Below are positions 22,455 through 35,900 of a DNA stretch of 64,000 bases, piece after piece. A program made the position numbers and the translations under genes. Below the pieces are notes generated by a model. It saw nothing but the letters and a program-made list of their open reading frames with translations, did not search any database and was not told the DNA's origin. Every line of letters starts with the position of its first letter. Position 1 is the first letter of the stretch. This stretch comes from Symsagittifera roscoffensis (lineage: Eukaryota; Xenacoelomorpha; Acoela; Convolutidae): the NCBI RefSeq assembly GCF_963678635.1, contig NC_087068.1:23624697-23688696 (forward strand), read 5' to 3'.

Positions 22455-22870
22455 CTGAGTTATTTTAATACACAGAGACGAAGCTGCGCTTCGCAAAAAC
22501 TAGCAAGAATAAGACAAAAAGCAGTTTTAAAAAGTGAAATAAAAAACCGAAATGAGCCTCGAATTAAAAAAATTTGCTTCGTATTGAAATTAAACCAGCA
22601 AGCTCGAGATTTGGAGTCTCACGCCTCTCGGTCACGAACGCTTAACAATCGCCAAAGATTAGTCTCAAACAAAGCAGCTACATCTGCTAAAAAAATTGTC
22701 AATCGATGCAGCAAAAGTCGCACCAAATACAAAGGAACAGAATTTCGCAAGTAACAATTTGGAATATAACACGATGAAGGCATCCACACTAACTTTGCAT
22801 GTAACAAATCGCAAAGCATCAAGCCACATTATGCATAAATTAAGCATTTCAAACAATTGCGAGATATATT
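22455..22870 (-). mobile_element. tRNA-derived SINE (family B)
   Basis: The minus strand carries a tRNA-like stretch: GCGTTCGTGACCGAGAGG (A-box like), GTGAGACTCCAAATCTCGAG (anticodon arm with a 7-base loop) and a degenerate B box. The tail shares GAATATAACA, GCATCCACACTAACTTTGCA and GCATTTCAAAC with copies near 40.9 and 52.8 kb. The element starts with the CACAGAGACGAAGCTGCGCT hairpin motif. A Ser/Leu-type tRNA is the likely ancestor. Confidence 0.6.
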
Positions 22871-23199
22871 GAGATAGAAAATTTCTGAAATCGAACTTTT
22901 ATTATTGTGATGCTGTTGAAACAAATAGCTTTTTTAAAAATGCATCAAGTGTGTTAATTTATTACTATTCGAATGTCAAAGCCCATGATATCAAAAAGCT
23001 GTAAAGGTGCCCCACCATTATTGGGCTATTACTGCCCCGTAATTTTCCACAAAGTTATAATGATCATAAACATAGAGGCGGAGCTGCGCTTCGCAGAGCC
23101 AGAATAAGAAAACAGCAGCAGCTTTATAAAGTGAAATAAAAAACATAGCGAACTGACAGTTAGAAAAGAGTAGGTAACGCATAGAAACTGAAACAAAAA

Positions 23200-23600
23200 C
23201 TGACTTGTTTTTTCAAAAATCTTCCACTTTTCAATTTGGAAGAAAAATTAGATGAATTTAAAGCTCTTCGAATTTTTAAAACAATTTATGATGAGCACTT
23301 TTTTGTTAAAATTAACCCAATTTGAGAAAACTGGATCAATAGGTAAAACTTTCATTCACTGGGAAATCTGGTGAATAAATTTCATTTTCGAAATTAGAAG
23401 TCGATCACGTTTTTCGTGACTTTTTTATTTTTGCTGTTCAATAGTGGAATGCACTGGAATTAAAAAGAAAGCCCAAGTCAAACCGCCAGAAATCAAAATT
23501 GAGAGTGAACAAATTTTAAAACTTTTTCCTAAAAAAAAATCAGCAAGACCTATATAAGAGTACTCGTTACGTTCATTTCTTTTAAAAACCGGCTACTCTC
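23200..23600. repeat. Dispersed repeat A, near-complete copy
   Basis: It carries the words that define the family, in order: ACAATTTATGATGAGCAC, ACCCAATTTGAGAAAACTGG, TTTTCGAAATTAGAAGTCGA, GAATTAAAAAGAAAGCCCAA-type, and CCTATATAAGAGTACTCGTTA near the end. Other copies lie near 26.2, 34.7, 36.3, 39.2 and 51.9 kb, mostly in introns of the channel gene. Confidence 0.65.
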
Positions 23601-23724
23601 GTCAATTAATCAGATCTAGTTTTTTTAGAGCTAAAACGTCTCTCGATTGATCGGCATGATATCATTTAAGCCGAATTCAAAATTTTTATTGTAACAATTT
23701 TCTTTTCATCACAAAAGAACTTAC

Positions 23725-23903
23725 CACGTATGCTTTAGCTGGAAACTGACTTGACGACAAGAACTGACTGAAAATTTCTCTATTGCACCCTTGAACGCAT
23801 CCACAGTTAGAAGAATTAGTCACTCTTTCCTTAGCCTCTTGATAACAATCGAACTGTTCTCGCTTAGTCAAGTCACAGTCCGGAATAGTTTGACTCTTTA
23901 AAA
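23725..23903 (-). CDS. Channel gene, exon 9: cysteine-rich domain and pre-TM2 segment
   Basis: A 179-base exon between CTTTTCAG and GTAAGT, phases 1 and 0. It encodes NCGCVQGCNREIFSQF and SSSQFPAKAYV, matching the C-x-C/P-x-x-C...Y...S...WPS region that precedes TM2 in the family. A further exon with TM2 and the C-terminus is expected to the left and was not recognised. Confidence 0.88.
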
Positions 23904-26900
23904 CTGAAAAGAAGCTATAAATAATTCAAAAACACCATTTACTTATGATGAACTCGAATCTCTTTAACTATATCTCCCTCTTTTGCATATTTGTAACTAA
24001 GTTTTTGCTTAACTCTTGAATTATTTCTTTATAGGGGGATATTCGTTAATAGGTACCCGGGGGGATAGTTAAAGAGATCCATGAAAAAAGAGATTCATGA
24101 AGCCACAAGAAGTTTATTAAAGATTTACTCACGTGCTCGGTCCAATATGTATCCATACCTAAAACAGGCGATTAGAGAAATTAACATTTAGATAAGCCCA
24201 CCTTAAATCAGACCTTATGCGAATGAAAAAACCAAACAAAGTCAACAGGCACTAGGTAAAGTGTCAATAAACGTAAGAAAACGAAAAAAAAACTATCGAT
24301 ATTTTATATAAACGTTGATTATTTGCTGAAATTAGAATTCATTAGGTTTTTCAGTCTATTTAGAAACCAAAAGCTAAGCCTACAAAAAACTCTGAGCGTG
24401 AACAAACCTTCACTGCTTCAAAACAGAAAACCACACGACTTAAGAAGGGGATCAATCGCGTGGGATACTTTGAATGTTATGAAATCATGAGCAAAATCAT
24501 CAGCCAGATTCTCCAACGAATGCGGAATATCAAAATTCACAATACAAAAATTCCATAACTACTTTCAGAGTGAAAAATTTACTAAAACTGATGCATTTAA
24601 AGTCGACTTTTGAAGCCGTCTTTAATGCAAATGTGTGTTGTAAGATTTAACTTTGTTAAAGCCGCGGGGGGGGGGGGGGGGGGGGAAGGTTGCGCAATTG
24701 ATCCAATTAAGGTCCTCACTTCGTTTTATGTGTTGTTGTGTATTTTGCAGTTCACCGAGCACCTTTCTCGGGCAAATGGTTAAAAATAAACTCATCTAAA
24801 TTTCAACTTCTATGAAATTTAAAAACTACTACACTTAAAATAGCATTACCTGCACGCGCCCGTTTCGCACGCCAAAGGCTGCAACGCCATACAAATCTGT
24901 ATGCAAAAATGCAAATCGTACGACTTCAAAAATGGCTTCACTTCAGCGCTCAAATACATCTCATTGTTCTTCACAAACTCAGGGTATTCTGTAATACAGC
25001 CACTGTATAGGCCTCCTAGTTTAGAGATCGTATTCTTTTTCAAAGACAACAAATTTCCAGTTCCTGGTTTAACGAGAACTGTGTTATATTCAGGCTGGGG
25101 ATGCTCGTAGTGCGGGTTTACCCCGATTATGGCTCCTACTCCAGGGGACATAAGTGGGATATAGGCATCTTCATCAACGGATAAAGTCACATGCAGTCCT
25201 GAAGTATAGCCGGTGCTGCTGATTTTATTCTGATTCTCTCGTGAAACTAAAAATCGTATCATTGTTGAACCAACGGCAACCAAAGGCGTCACGAGATGGC
25301 GAAAAGGCGAGATTAAATAATTAAATAGAAACCAATATTTCTTGTTTTTAATTAATTGGTTTCATGACAAGATTTCTGGCTTTGAAAAACTAGTCTTGAC
25401 TGTTGCACGGACGCTAAGATAACCGAAACATACGCTCCTCACAAATTAGAAAATACATCCTATTAAACTGCGAATACTATACAGCAAATGTCCATAGCAT
25501 TAATATTAACAACATGAATCTCGTTTACACAAAAAATGACTTCTTTTTCAGTCTGAATCTTAGAACATCTAATTCTATTTTAAGACATTCAGTCCGATGT
25601 CGAGACGATAGGCATCGAATGCTTTTGAACTAATAACAGACCTTGAAATGATTTCTATACGAACAATTTGTCGGTGAAGTATTAACTCACTGTAGTGTCC
25701 GTTTGTCTAAAAGGTAGGAAAATATATTCAAGCACTGAGGCAAAACTGCGCTTCGCAAACTTAGCGAGAACAAAAAGCAGCAATATAAAGTGCAATAAGA
25801 AAAAGTAGAAACAAGCCTCGAATTAGCAAACATTCGTCTACGTCTCGAATTCGATCTGAGACCTAGAGATTATGCGACTCACACACTAATCGCTCAGCCA
25901 GGGAAGCTTAATCGACACCAAACACTAGCCACAAATAAAGCTGAGAACAGATGCTATCCAATTTCCCATGCTAGTGGAAATTCCAAATAAATGAACACTC
26001 TTATGAACACTTTTTTTGCGAGTTACATAAGAAAAAAAATCTGATAGCAAGTAAATCACTCTCTAAAACAAAACTGCTTGAGGTAACAGTTTTGCCATTT
26101 AAACAAAGAAACAACCAAAAGACAATAGAAAAAGAGTCAATAAACTCAAGGAAACTTCGGTTTATGAATTTCAGAGGAAAAATATGGCCTTCAATCTGTT
26201 TGAATTTCAAGAACAAATTATGACTGATAATTTTTTTGGTCAAATGATTTCAACTTGAAAAAACTAGACGAAGAAATAAAACTATTCCGCTGCGAAATCT
26301 GATAATTTATCTCCATTTTCGAAATTGGAATCCACTCACGTTTCTCGTAACTTTTACAATTTCTCCGTTCGATAGAAGAGTTTGCCTTCTTTTTAACAAA
26401 AGAAATCAACTGAACTTGAAAAGAAATCACAAATTAAGCCGCGAAAAATCAAAAATTTGAGCGTGAACAAATTACAAGACCTTTTCTGAAAAAAATCATC
26501 ACGACATACACTAGTAGACAAAATTACACGCAAATTCAGGCGTTAAATCTCTATAATGCCTGATTTTAAGGAACATTTCGGACAACTTTCACAAAATTGC
26601 TACATCGACCGACAACAAATGACCTGCACTACCCTCTCTGAACATATCATTTGTTGATTTGAAGTCTTTACCAGTTTATTCATGGTCTAAAAAAAGGGCC
26701 AGATTTTTTTTGCAGTAAGTTTCTCGTAGTGTGAAATATTGAGACACAACAGAGTTGAGGAAAGTTGTCATAGTTAACAATGAAATTTTTTCGTTCAAAA
26801 TATGTCATATCCCATGATTATTTTTTCCTATTCCACTTTTTCAAAAAGTGTTCACTTCGATCGAAAACCTATTTAAAAAAAGAGCAACAAATGGCATTTT

Positions 26901-29900
26901 GTTCCCTGAAATAAACTGGTAAGAGCTTCCAATCAAAAACTGATACTTTCAGAGAAGGTATTTCTATAAATTAAGCTTTTTTTCAGAGTAAAAACGTAAT
27001 TTCGCTTTTAACTTTCTCCACTAGTGTATATAAGCTTCTGCACTAACTTGAACTTAAGCCTTATCTCATTTCCAGATATTAAAAATTTGCAATTAAACAA
27101 GAGAAACTTGAGTGTTGCCGGAGATGAAAACACTTGTGGATATGAACACCACCTGTTTCGGCAAACTGACCTTGACATTTCTCCGATTTGCTCAAACGTT
27201 CTGTGAGACCAAATGTCGATTTAAAGTATTTCCCTATACGAGAATCATACATTAAAAGTTTGACTCGGTAAAATAAGCAAAGCATGCATTGTCTTGGAAC
27301 GCCCCTAGCTCTCACCAACAATGATGCGATCCGAATTTCTGACGACAAGAGCTTGTTTGTACCCTCCCTTTTATTAAAAATCAGCTACTTTACATAATAC
27401 TCTGTCCGATTAAGTTAGCTATTCAGTCCGTTACGTAACGCTTACTCACAATTGGTGAGGAGGTGGTTGAAGGTGTGACAGTTTCCATATACTGTATGTT
27501 TCCAAGACTTCCAGAAGTAGTCGAATTTACCCAATGCCCCGGAACAGGCCCTGTTGTTGTAGGAGCACAATTTGATAAGTGATTCTCTAGGCACTCCGTA
27601 ATCAGCAATTGAATTCTCTTTTGGAACCAGTTTGCTTTTAACAGCAGAGTAGTAGGGATCTTTCTGGGCTGTTCTGAAACGTCAATTTAATGAAAACATT
27701 GCGCATTTCCCAAAAGCCAAGTGGCGCTTTTGATACAGTAACGTGAATATCACAATTCTAACGCTAAAAAGTAAAAACCAAAGCTCTAACGAAAAACGAT
27801 GGTTAAGTAAAAAAAAGTCATACCATAACTAATTTATACAAAAATCATTTGCAACTAGAAACAATTTGAAAATCTATGCCATAGCTCAAACAGAGCTTAT
27901 AGACAGTTGAAAAAGTGTCCATGAACTCAAAGAAACTGAGAAGTGACTTCATTTTATTGATAAACTTATAAATTAAAATACATCACCTTTAAAATTTCTC
28001 AGTTCCAAAATCTATGATTTGAGAAAACATATTTTTTATATTCGACTGGGAAGTTTAAAACTTATCATTGGCTTTCGAATTCATAAGAAATTCAGGTTTT
28101 TTGGACAATATGCCTTTTTAATTGGAGAGGGTAAGTTGCCTTCAATTCTTCAAAAATTTCTCCTTACAAACAACACGACCCGACAAATTCTCTTTTTTCA
28201 TCGACACAAAAACAATTAAAAGAAAACAAATTCATTTCATTCCAACTTTGACTTTTTAAATTGAAGTGTGAGAAAAACCTTTAAGGGTGCTCGTAAAGCA
28301 AGAGCAAAACATTCCTTGCAATCAAAATGTTCAACGAAAAATTACCAATCATCAGTCAGAGAAAATGAATGGGAAAAATGAATTATCAGGCAAGGATAGC
28401 CGGTTACCAGGGTTGAGGAAAAAAAACGTTTCTTATTAAATAAAAAACATGTTTCATTGTTTTTTTACAGTTTGTTCAGATCTAACTTTCTGCCCTCATA
28501 CCGATGATCTATTAGTTATGGGGCAAGAAAAACGGGAGTCAGATAATCGTCTCTTCTTTTTAATACAAATTGTTTAAGATGATCCGTTTGAACATTGCAG
28601 AGATCGAGCCAGCTCTATAAAGGAAGGCGACTCATAACCCCTATCGCAGCGGTCCGACTCTCGGACAATGCTAGTTTTTTTTTGTCGTTTTATCGGCGTG
28701 GTGTGATAAAACGAGTCTTTTCAAATTTTCGTCGTTTTATCGGCGTGGTGTGATAAAACGAGCTGAACAAAAAAAACTAGACAATAGGTATATTCGACAG
28801 TCATAGTAACCAAAGCAAAATGAAATACAACTTTTTTTAAAAAAAAGTTACCTGAAATATGAAAAATAATTTTTTTTTTCAATTTTTGCAGCTTTTTTTG
28901 AGTTAGTGAAAACTTTGATTCCAAAAAGGCGCTTAAAAACTCAAAGTTAACTAACGTTACTCAAGTAAAACTAAGTTTTTACAATTTAAATTAAGCTATT
29001 GTAAGCTTTTAAGCAGTTAAAGTAAGACTGCTCGTTCGCTTTTTTCGCTCGAAATAAGACGAAAAATCAAAAATTGCAAACCAGTTTTTCTCGACACGGG
29101 AAAAACTTTCTGAATTGTTAAATTGTGGTTCGAATCACGGCTGTTGTAAGGGCTTTAATATGATATATTTATCAACCAGTACGATGAATACTTATGGTAC
29201 CTGATTTTTTTTGCGTGGAAAATCAAAAAAAAGTTCAACACAACCGAATACAGAGTTGCTCCCCATTTCCAAAGGTCGGGTCTGAACAATAACCTCCGAA
29301 CTTATAGAATAGAAAAAAAAATTTTCAAGTTGTGCTCTTGATTTTTTAGGATTTGATTGTAATTGCTAGAAAAACAAAACTGACAAAATGATTGATGGCG
29401 ACAACAGATGTTTCTAATTTGTCCATCGTTAATTGAACATGAATTTTAACCGAGGATAAAACCTTCAAGTAAAACCGCAAAAAAAAAACAGTTCATATTT
29501 CCTTTCATAGCTCATGAATTCACAGACAAAGAAAAGCTCAAAAATTTTGATTAGCTTAAAAAACTTTTACACAGCCAGCATGAAAATGCATTTTTACACA
29601 GAGTCTAAGCAGAGCTTCGCACAACCTGTGATGCAACAAAAACATTTAAAAAAAACACAAGTCGAAAAAAGTTCAAAAATTGTAAAATTCAAACAATAGG
29701 CCTACCAAAATTTTAAATTTCTCGATATGTATCAACAGAAATTCATTCCATACAAAAATCCCAGAATTTGAGTAATAAATTAGCAACGGAACAAAACTTA
29801 CAAAGAGTCGACAATCTTTGAGCAGACACAAGTTGACACAAAATATGATTATAAAAAGTCCCACCTGAAGCGACAATGAGCAACACTTGCAATTGCAACT

Positions 29901-32900
29901 ACAATGAAATTACTTACAGCACAAGAAACATCAAAAAGGTAGCAACTACGCCGACAATCTTTGAGCAGGCACCAGTTGAGCCGAAAAAAAAAACAATAAT
30001 TTTATGAAAATAAACCTGAAATCTTTCAAGTTCTCCCCTGACATTAAAATGAACAACACTTGAACTGGCAATGAAAGTATGAAAGTTGCTTACAGCACAA
30101 GCAAACTCCGTGAAAGGCAACTAAGAGGGCAAAACTTGAGCAGACAAATGAAAGTCTGCCAATTCAATTTAAACCGATTTTTTTTTTCAATTGCATACTG
30201 AAAAAAAAAACAAGTTCCGGTCGAGCAACAAACACCAGAACTTAGGACGCAAAGGCTGCGGAGTTACCCCTAGACCAATATTAAAGAAAACTGAAGCAAA
30301 GCGATAACACAAAAGTAGCATTGCAATCTAGCAGAAAGAAAGGAAAGGAGAGACACTAAGTCCAAAACGAAAATTTTAAGGAGAAAACACAACTAAAAAA
30401 AACTTTAAAAAGTTGTCTCTAATGAGGCTTTCCGTGCGGAAAACACGTCCAGAAACACATTGGATAGCGTTTAATGAAAATTCATTGAGAATATCGAGCG
30501 AAAATTAAATTGTCATCAAAAACTTTGAACTCGATTCTTGAGATTTTTAACGTTTTGAGCAATCACGAGAAAAGCATTCAAATTATGGCTCCCTCGAACG
30601 ACCCAAAATTAGGTTAGCAAGCCTATAAAACATAAGCCAAAAACATTTAGTCCGAAAAGTTTTCAAGCGAACAAAATAAAATAAAATAAATCGGAGTACA
30701 TGAAAACATAAAGCAACTAATGAAACTGCAGAGCAAAAAAATCTAAGAAGTGGCAACTAAGCCGAGAAAACACAAGCAGACATAATAAGCTGACAGTCTT
30801 TTTGAAAAGGAAAATTTCCCAGTTGAAAAAAACCGGTCCTGGTCAGATTCAAACCCATGACCTTAGCTGCCCCAAGCGTATTCATAACCTCCACACTAAG
30901 TGTGCAGGCGACGCTTTGAGATTTGAATTAATTTTGAACCAAGATACCAAGTGGTTCAAATCGTTCTGTTAATCAAGTTGTTAACCCGAAAAGATATTCC
31001 GATTTTATAACGATTGCTAATTCAAGCGTAACCATCCGACTGTATTTTTATTCAATTTTTGAAGACACTTATGTCCTATTTGTCTAATTTACTAACTTCG
31101 AACGCATTCTTAGTGCTCGCATCAAACCACGCACAAAAAAGACACTAATTTGATGAAAAAAGGGGAAAACAATTTTCGTCCGTTTCTTTATGAATGTAGT
31201 CGGAACACTCTTTGCTGCCTGCACATCAAACAATATCTTGTTGCGAGTTGTCTTTTGTTGCGAGCTGTCGTATTACGCGCATAACCAACCAAGCCGACAG
31301 TACAACCTAAATACAGGTGGTTGAACGTAAAACAGAAGCAAAAAACAGGCATTACAGAAGAACACTGAAGGGCAGCGGGACTACAGCTAAACCCTCAGTA
31401 CTTAGAGCCACTGTTTATCCACAATACCTCGAAACTAGTATTCGCATGTTTCTTCAATGAATTTAGTGGCCAACTCACTTTAATCATGGAACGTGAATGA
31501 GATATGGGACATGAAGAGAAAAAATAGCAGCTAAATATAACCCCATCCCCGCTGCTGTAAACACTACTGGTTATCAATGTATTCTTACTCTAATTTGTCG
31601 AGATTGTGCAAAATACTGAAATGAAATGAAACATACTTACAATGTGAGCTGCTCATACAGTGACAAATTATTTGCAATGAACACTCCTGCTTCTGAAGAC
31701 ATATCAGGCGAAGAGTCAATTGCACTCCATGCTAAAAAGAGCCCAAATATGAATACCATACAAACTCATTCAGCTCACATATTTAATAATCTAAACCGAT
31801 CAAATATAAGAGGTTCCACAATTTTAAACTACAAATTTCAGCTTCGATCGACTTAGCAACCTCCCATTTGAATTTCTGTTCCGACCACCTCCCTGGGGAT
31901 GGAGAGAGCATAGCGTTTTGTCGAGTCCCATTTTGGTACCTGGTAACGAATCGCCACCCGTATAATGAGTTAATTCAACGATTAAGCATATAAGTTTTGT
32001 ACCTAGTAACGAATCTCCCTCTTTTGCAAGATAATTAAAAATATTCAATTTTTTCCAGCGATTAATTAGCTACGATGTTTCTTAAGGCTCATTTTTTAAC
32101 GCGGACACAACAATGAACTAGCGAGACGACAATTCAAAAATAGCGAGGATGTTTCACCAAAAGTTTTTCAGCTGAGATGTACAAACAGTGCTGATTTAAA
32201 TTATCCGGAGAAAACGCATTTAATTTGAAAGTGAAAATGCGTTCTCTCAAAATGGGTTGACCTAGCGTGAAAAATGATGTGGACAAAACAAAGTTTGCTT
32301 TACTTTTCAGCAGACGTAATATGGTGCTGTTTCTTTAAGAAAACTCGGGCCCAATTTTTAGGAAAATTGGTCCTATTTGTTATTTCCACCTATGAATCAA
32401 TGAATCAACGCTTTTCGATGGGGCAACGCTTGTACATACATACTCTCAAGTGCTTACTCGGTTTCAACAGTTTTCATAAACTTTCTGTTTCATATGGTAT
32501 AAAAAGTAGCTGATAGTGACGCATTATGGCGAAAACGTTTTTTTTCTTAGTCCAGAATACCGAATAGGCCTTGGATTTTTTCAAAATGCGGCGAATAGTT
32601 TAGAGATCCGTTTTTTCTTCCTGATTGTTATCAGGGCCGAGTCTGATATCATACTAAGCCCCTTAAGCCGTCTTTCGGTTAGGATTTCGAAAAAGCTCGA
32701 AACACGTTCATTCAAAAGTTGTATCAGTGTCAAAATAAACATTTTTCGATTTCCAAACTAAATTAGAACTAAAAATTGACAGAAATTTAATTACAAGCTG
32801 ATTCTAAAATAATTTAAAAGCTATATTAGCTATTAATTAGCCCTCTTTCCTATATTTGTTCACCTGCTTCAATAATTCTTTCTAAAAAAAAACCGGAAAT

Positions 32901-35900
32901 TTTGGACAAGAATTTCTGAAATCGAAATCTTTTCGAATTTTTTATGTCAAGTTTTGAATTTCCTTCTCAACCAGTGCTGACGGAACATTCATTGCTACTT
33001 GCACAGCAGCTGTTGTTAAATATTTAAATTTATCAGGGAAAGTGTCAGCAGACAGTTGAAAAGTGTCAATGAACAAGGAAACAAAAAAGTGACAAACTTT
33101 AAAAACTTAGAAATACGTCATGTTGAAACAAACAATTAACAAAAACTCTTTCCAAATTTTTATGCTAGTCGAGCTTTATGCTAGTAGATACTTCGTCTAT
33201 ATTTTTTCTCCAAAATTCGAAAGGAGAAAATGTTTCAAGATAAATTTAAGTCCGTTTTAATTGAGATAAATTAATTGTTTTTGACAAAAACCATTAATTT
33301 ATCTCAATTAAAAATAACTTTAATTTATCTTAAAACATTTTCCCCTTTCGAACTTAAGAGAAAAAATATTGGCGGTGCATAAAAATCGAAACATAGTAAA
33401 ACTCAAATATTGTCAAAATTACAATTATTGGAGCTTGTTAACTACACCCATTAAACAATAGCCAATTCATTTCCGCACTGGAGATTCATGGATAATAATC
33501 GATTAATCTTACACCACCTCGTTCGCATCCCCCATGGTCAACACTCCCCTCACGTTCACACACCCTCCCACGTTTACACCCCTCCTACCCTCCTACCACG
33601 TTCACACCCCCCCCCCCCCAATTTCCCAGTGTTCGGTTCAAGCTATTTCAAGTCGGGGAAGGGGTGGATCAAGGATTTTCTCGAGGGGGAAGCGGATTTT
33701 TGAAAAAACAGGCCAAAAATTTCTTAATACAGAGGCAAAGTTGCATTTCGCATATTAAACCAAAAGTATGACCGATAACTCTAGTGAGAAAAACTAAACG
33801 AGTAAAACTTTTAGTCTACAAAATTTCTTAGGTGAAGCTTGCTAGGTGACGCAAGCCAATTATGACACATTAGCAGTTCCAGTCAATTTGAAAAAAATAA
33901 TCAAATATACCAACTAACAATTTATAGACCGGACTCATTTTAAGTAGTATACTTTAAAAACTCATTAAAAAATCCGACCCTGCCCAATTTCGAACCCTCT
34001 TATTTTGTTGCGGTTCTCCTTCCCTACCCCTACGCTACAGATCCGTGATAGATTGAAGCTGAAGTGCTATTTGTAATATAATAGTCTGTGTATTGGCTGT
34101 ACTTAATAGCTGGTTATTGATCAAAATGAACACTTTCAAAATGAACGTTTTGTCGCAACGATATTTGAGTCGCAACAAAATTACAATTTTTGCGACTTAG
34201 GTTGGAAAAAAGAGAGTTCATACTATCACACATGCTTTACTTAAGCAAAAAGGATTTCTTAAATTACTACCAAAGGGGAGCCTTTTGGGTCGTCAGGGGT
34301 TCGAATCCTTCGGGGGGAGTGGTGTGGATGAGTGTACGCTCCCCAACCCCACCCCTATGGGTCGGGGTATGATTGATCAAAGTTTATGTGACAAAGAATT
34401 TTCATTTGCTTGCTGATATTAATTTTTCTTTGTTTCTATTTTTCAGAAATGCAAGTTTCAATTTGACACGACTCTTTTTTTGTCGTTTTGTATTTCTGAG
34501 AAAAATAGCTTTCAAATTTATGCTGGTCAAAACAGTTTCATGTTTTCCATCTTTTATGCTAGTCGAGCGGTCACCAAAATATTATGCTGCAGCTCTTCGA
34601 AGTTATAAGAATCTTTTATGATGGTTCTTCTTTCATTAAATTAACCCAATTTGAGAGCACTACGTCAATAGCCAATAAATAATTTCTGAATCAGCCGATG
34701 AATCTTAAAATTGAAATCCATTTATGGGCCTAAAAACAATCACGTTTTTTGTTCCGATTTCACTTTCGTAATGGGTGAGCGTAAATTCTCTTCTAGCAAA
34801 TATATTTGAAATGAAAAAAATCATTAGTAAAACCGCGAAAAATCAACTTCAAGATATTTTCCTGAAAAAAATTAAAGACAAAACACCACTACCTATCTAA
34901 GTGTCTTCACTGCGTTCATAAAACACAGCCAACTAGCAGTAAGAAAAGAGTAGGGAACCCAATGAAACTGAAAAAAAAAATAAATTGTTTTTTAAGAGCC
35001 TTCAAATTTTGAATTTTGAGAGAAAAAAATAATTGGCCTTAAGACTCTTTGATTTTGTATAACAATTTATGATGGACACTTTTTTGTAAAAATTAACCCA
35101 ATTTGAGAAAACTGGATCAATACGTATTAGCTTTTATTTCGCTGGGAAATATGATAAAATTTTTTTTGTCAGAAAAAGGGAGGTTTTTCAAATCCGTTCT
35201 GTTCGTTGAAACTCAAATCTCAGATTTGGAAGGTTTTTGAGAAAATCGAAAAAAATCAAAATATAAGGTCAAATATTCGCCCAGACTTATCGAAAACTAT
35301 AGAGAAAGGGGTAAAGCAAAGAGATCAGGGGAGTATGCAGACACACACGAAGGCAGTAATTGTATCTATAGATACCATTTTTTTTAATACCTGCAGAAGG
35401 GTTTTCGGGAAAAAAATTGGGAGATAACAAAACCCGATCCCAAACACTTTCCTAATAACTGTTTATATCAAACAAGAACATGCCAAGCTTGACATTTGAA
35501 ATTCAAATTAGCTACTGAACAAACTTTTCGAAGCGGAAACAAGGCTGACCCCCTTTGAGCAGACAGCAGTTAAGTCGAAAAAAAAACTGATTTTTTGTTT
35601 TAAAAAAAACCTTCCAAAAGTTCCAAGCCCCCCTGAATTTACCCTGTAGTAATTAAATTACTTAAATTAAATTACACAGTAGTTGAATTAGAATTTTTAT
35701 GAAATTGAGCCTGTCAGCATCATAAGTAATTCAAGTTATTTTGTTAAATTACTTGTTAACCCGAAAAAGTCTTCATTCCGATTTGATGACGCTTGCTAAT
35801 CGCAAGCGTAAAAAGCTGTACTTGAGTAATTTTAAAGGATTTTGACCAAGGTTTCTTTGGAGCCCGCTCACCCTCAAAATTAGAATCAAATGTAAATAAA

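Noticed and set aside
22619-22856. Minus-strand ORFs with a hydrophobic segment, also considered for TM2
   Set aside because: They lie inside a family B SINE that recurs at 40.9 and 52.8 kb.
27423-27608. Thr/Ser-rich 61-codon minus-strand ORF
   Set aside because: It is the wrong frame of the channel exon; another frame of the same bases encodes CSYNNRACS and YGNCHTFN.
28685-28761. CRISPR-like or terminator repeats
   Set aside because: Only two units, eukaryotic intronic context, and no cas genes.
31395-31577. Minus-strand ORF with splice-like edges, considered as the exon between LDLa 3 and CSYN
   Set aside because: Its phases do not fit; the exon at 31641-31731 does.
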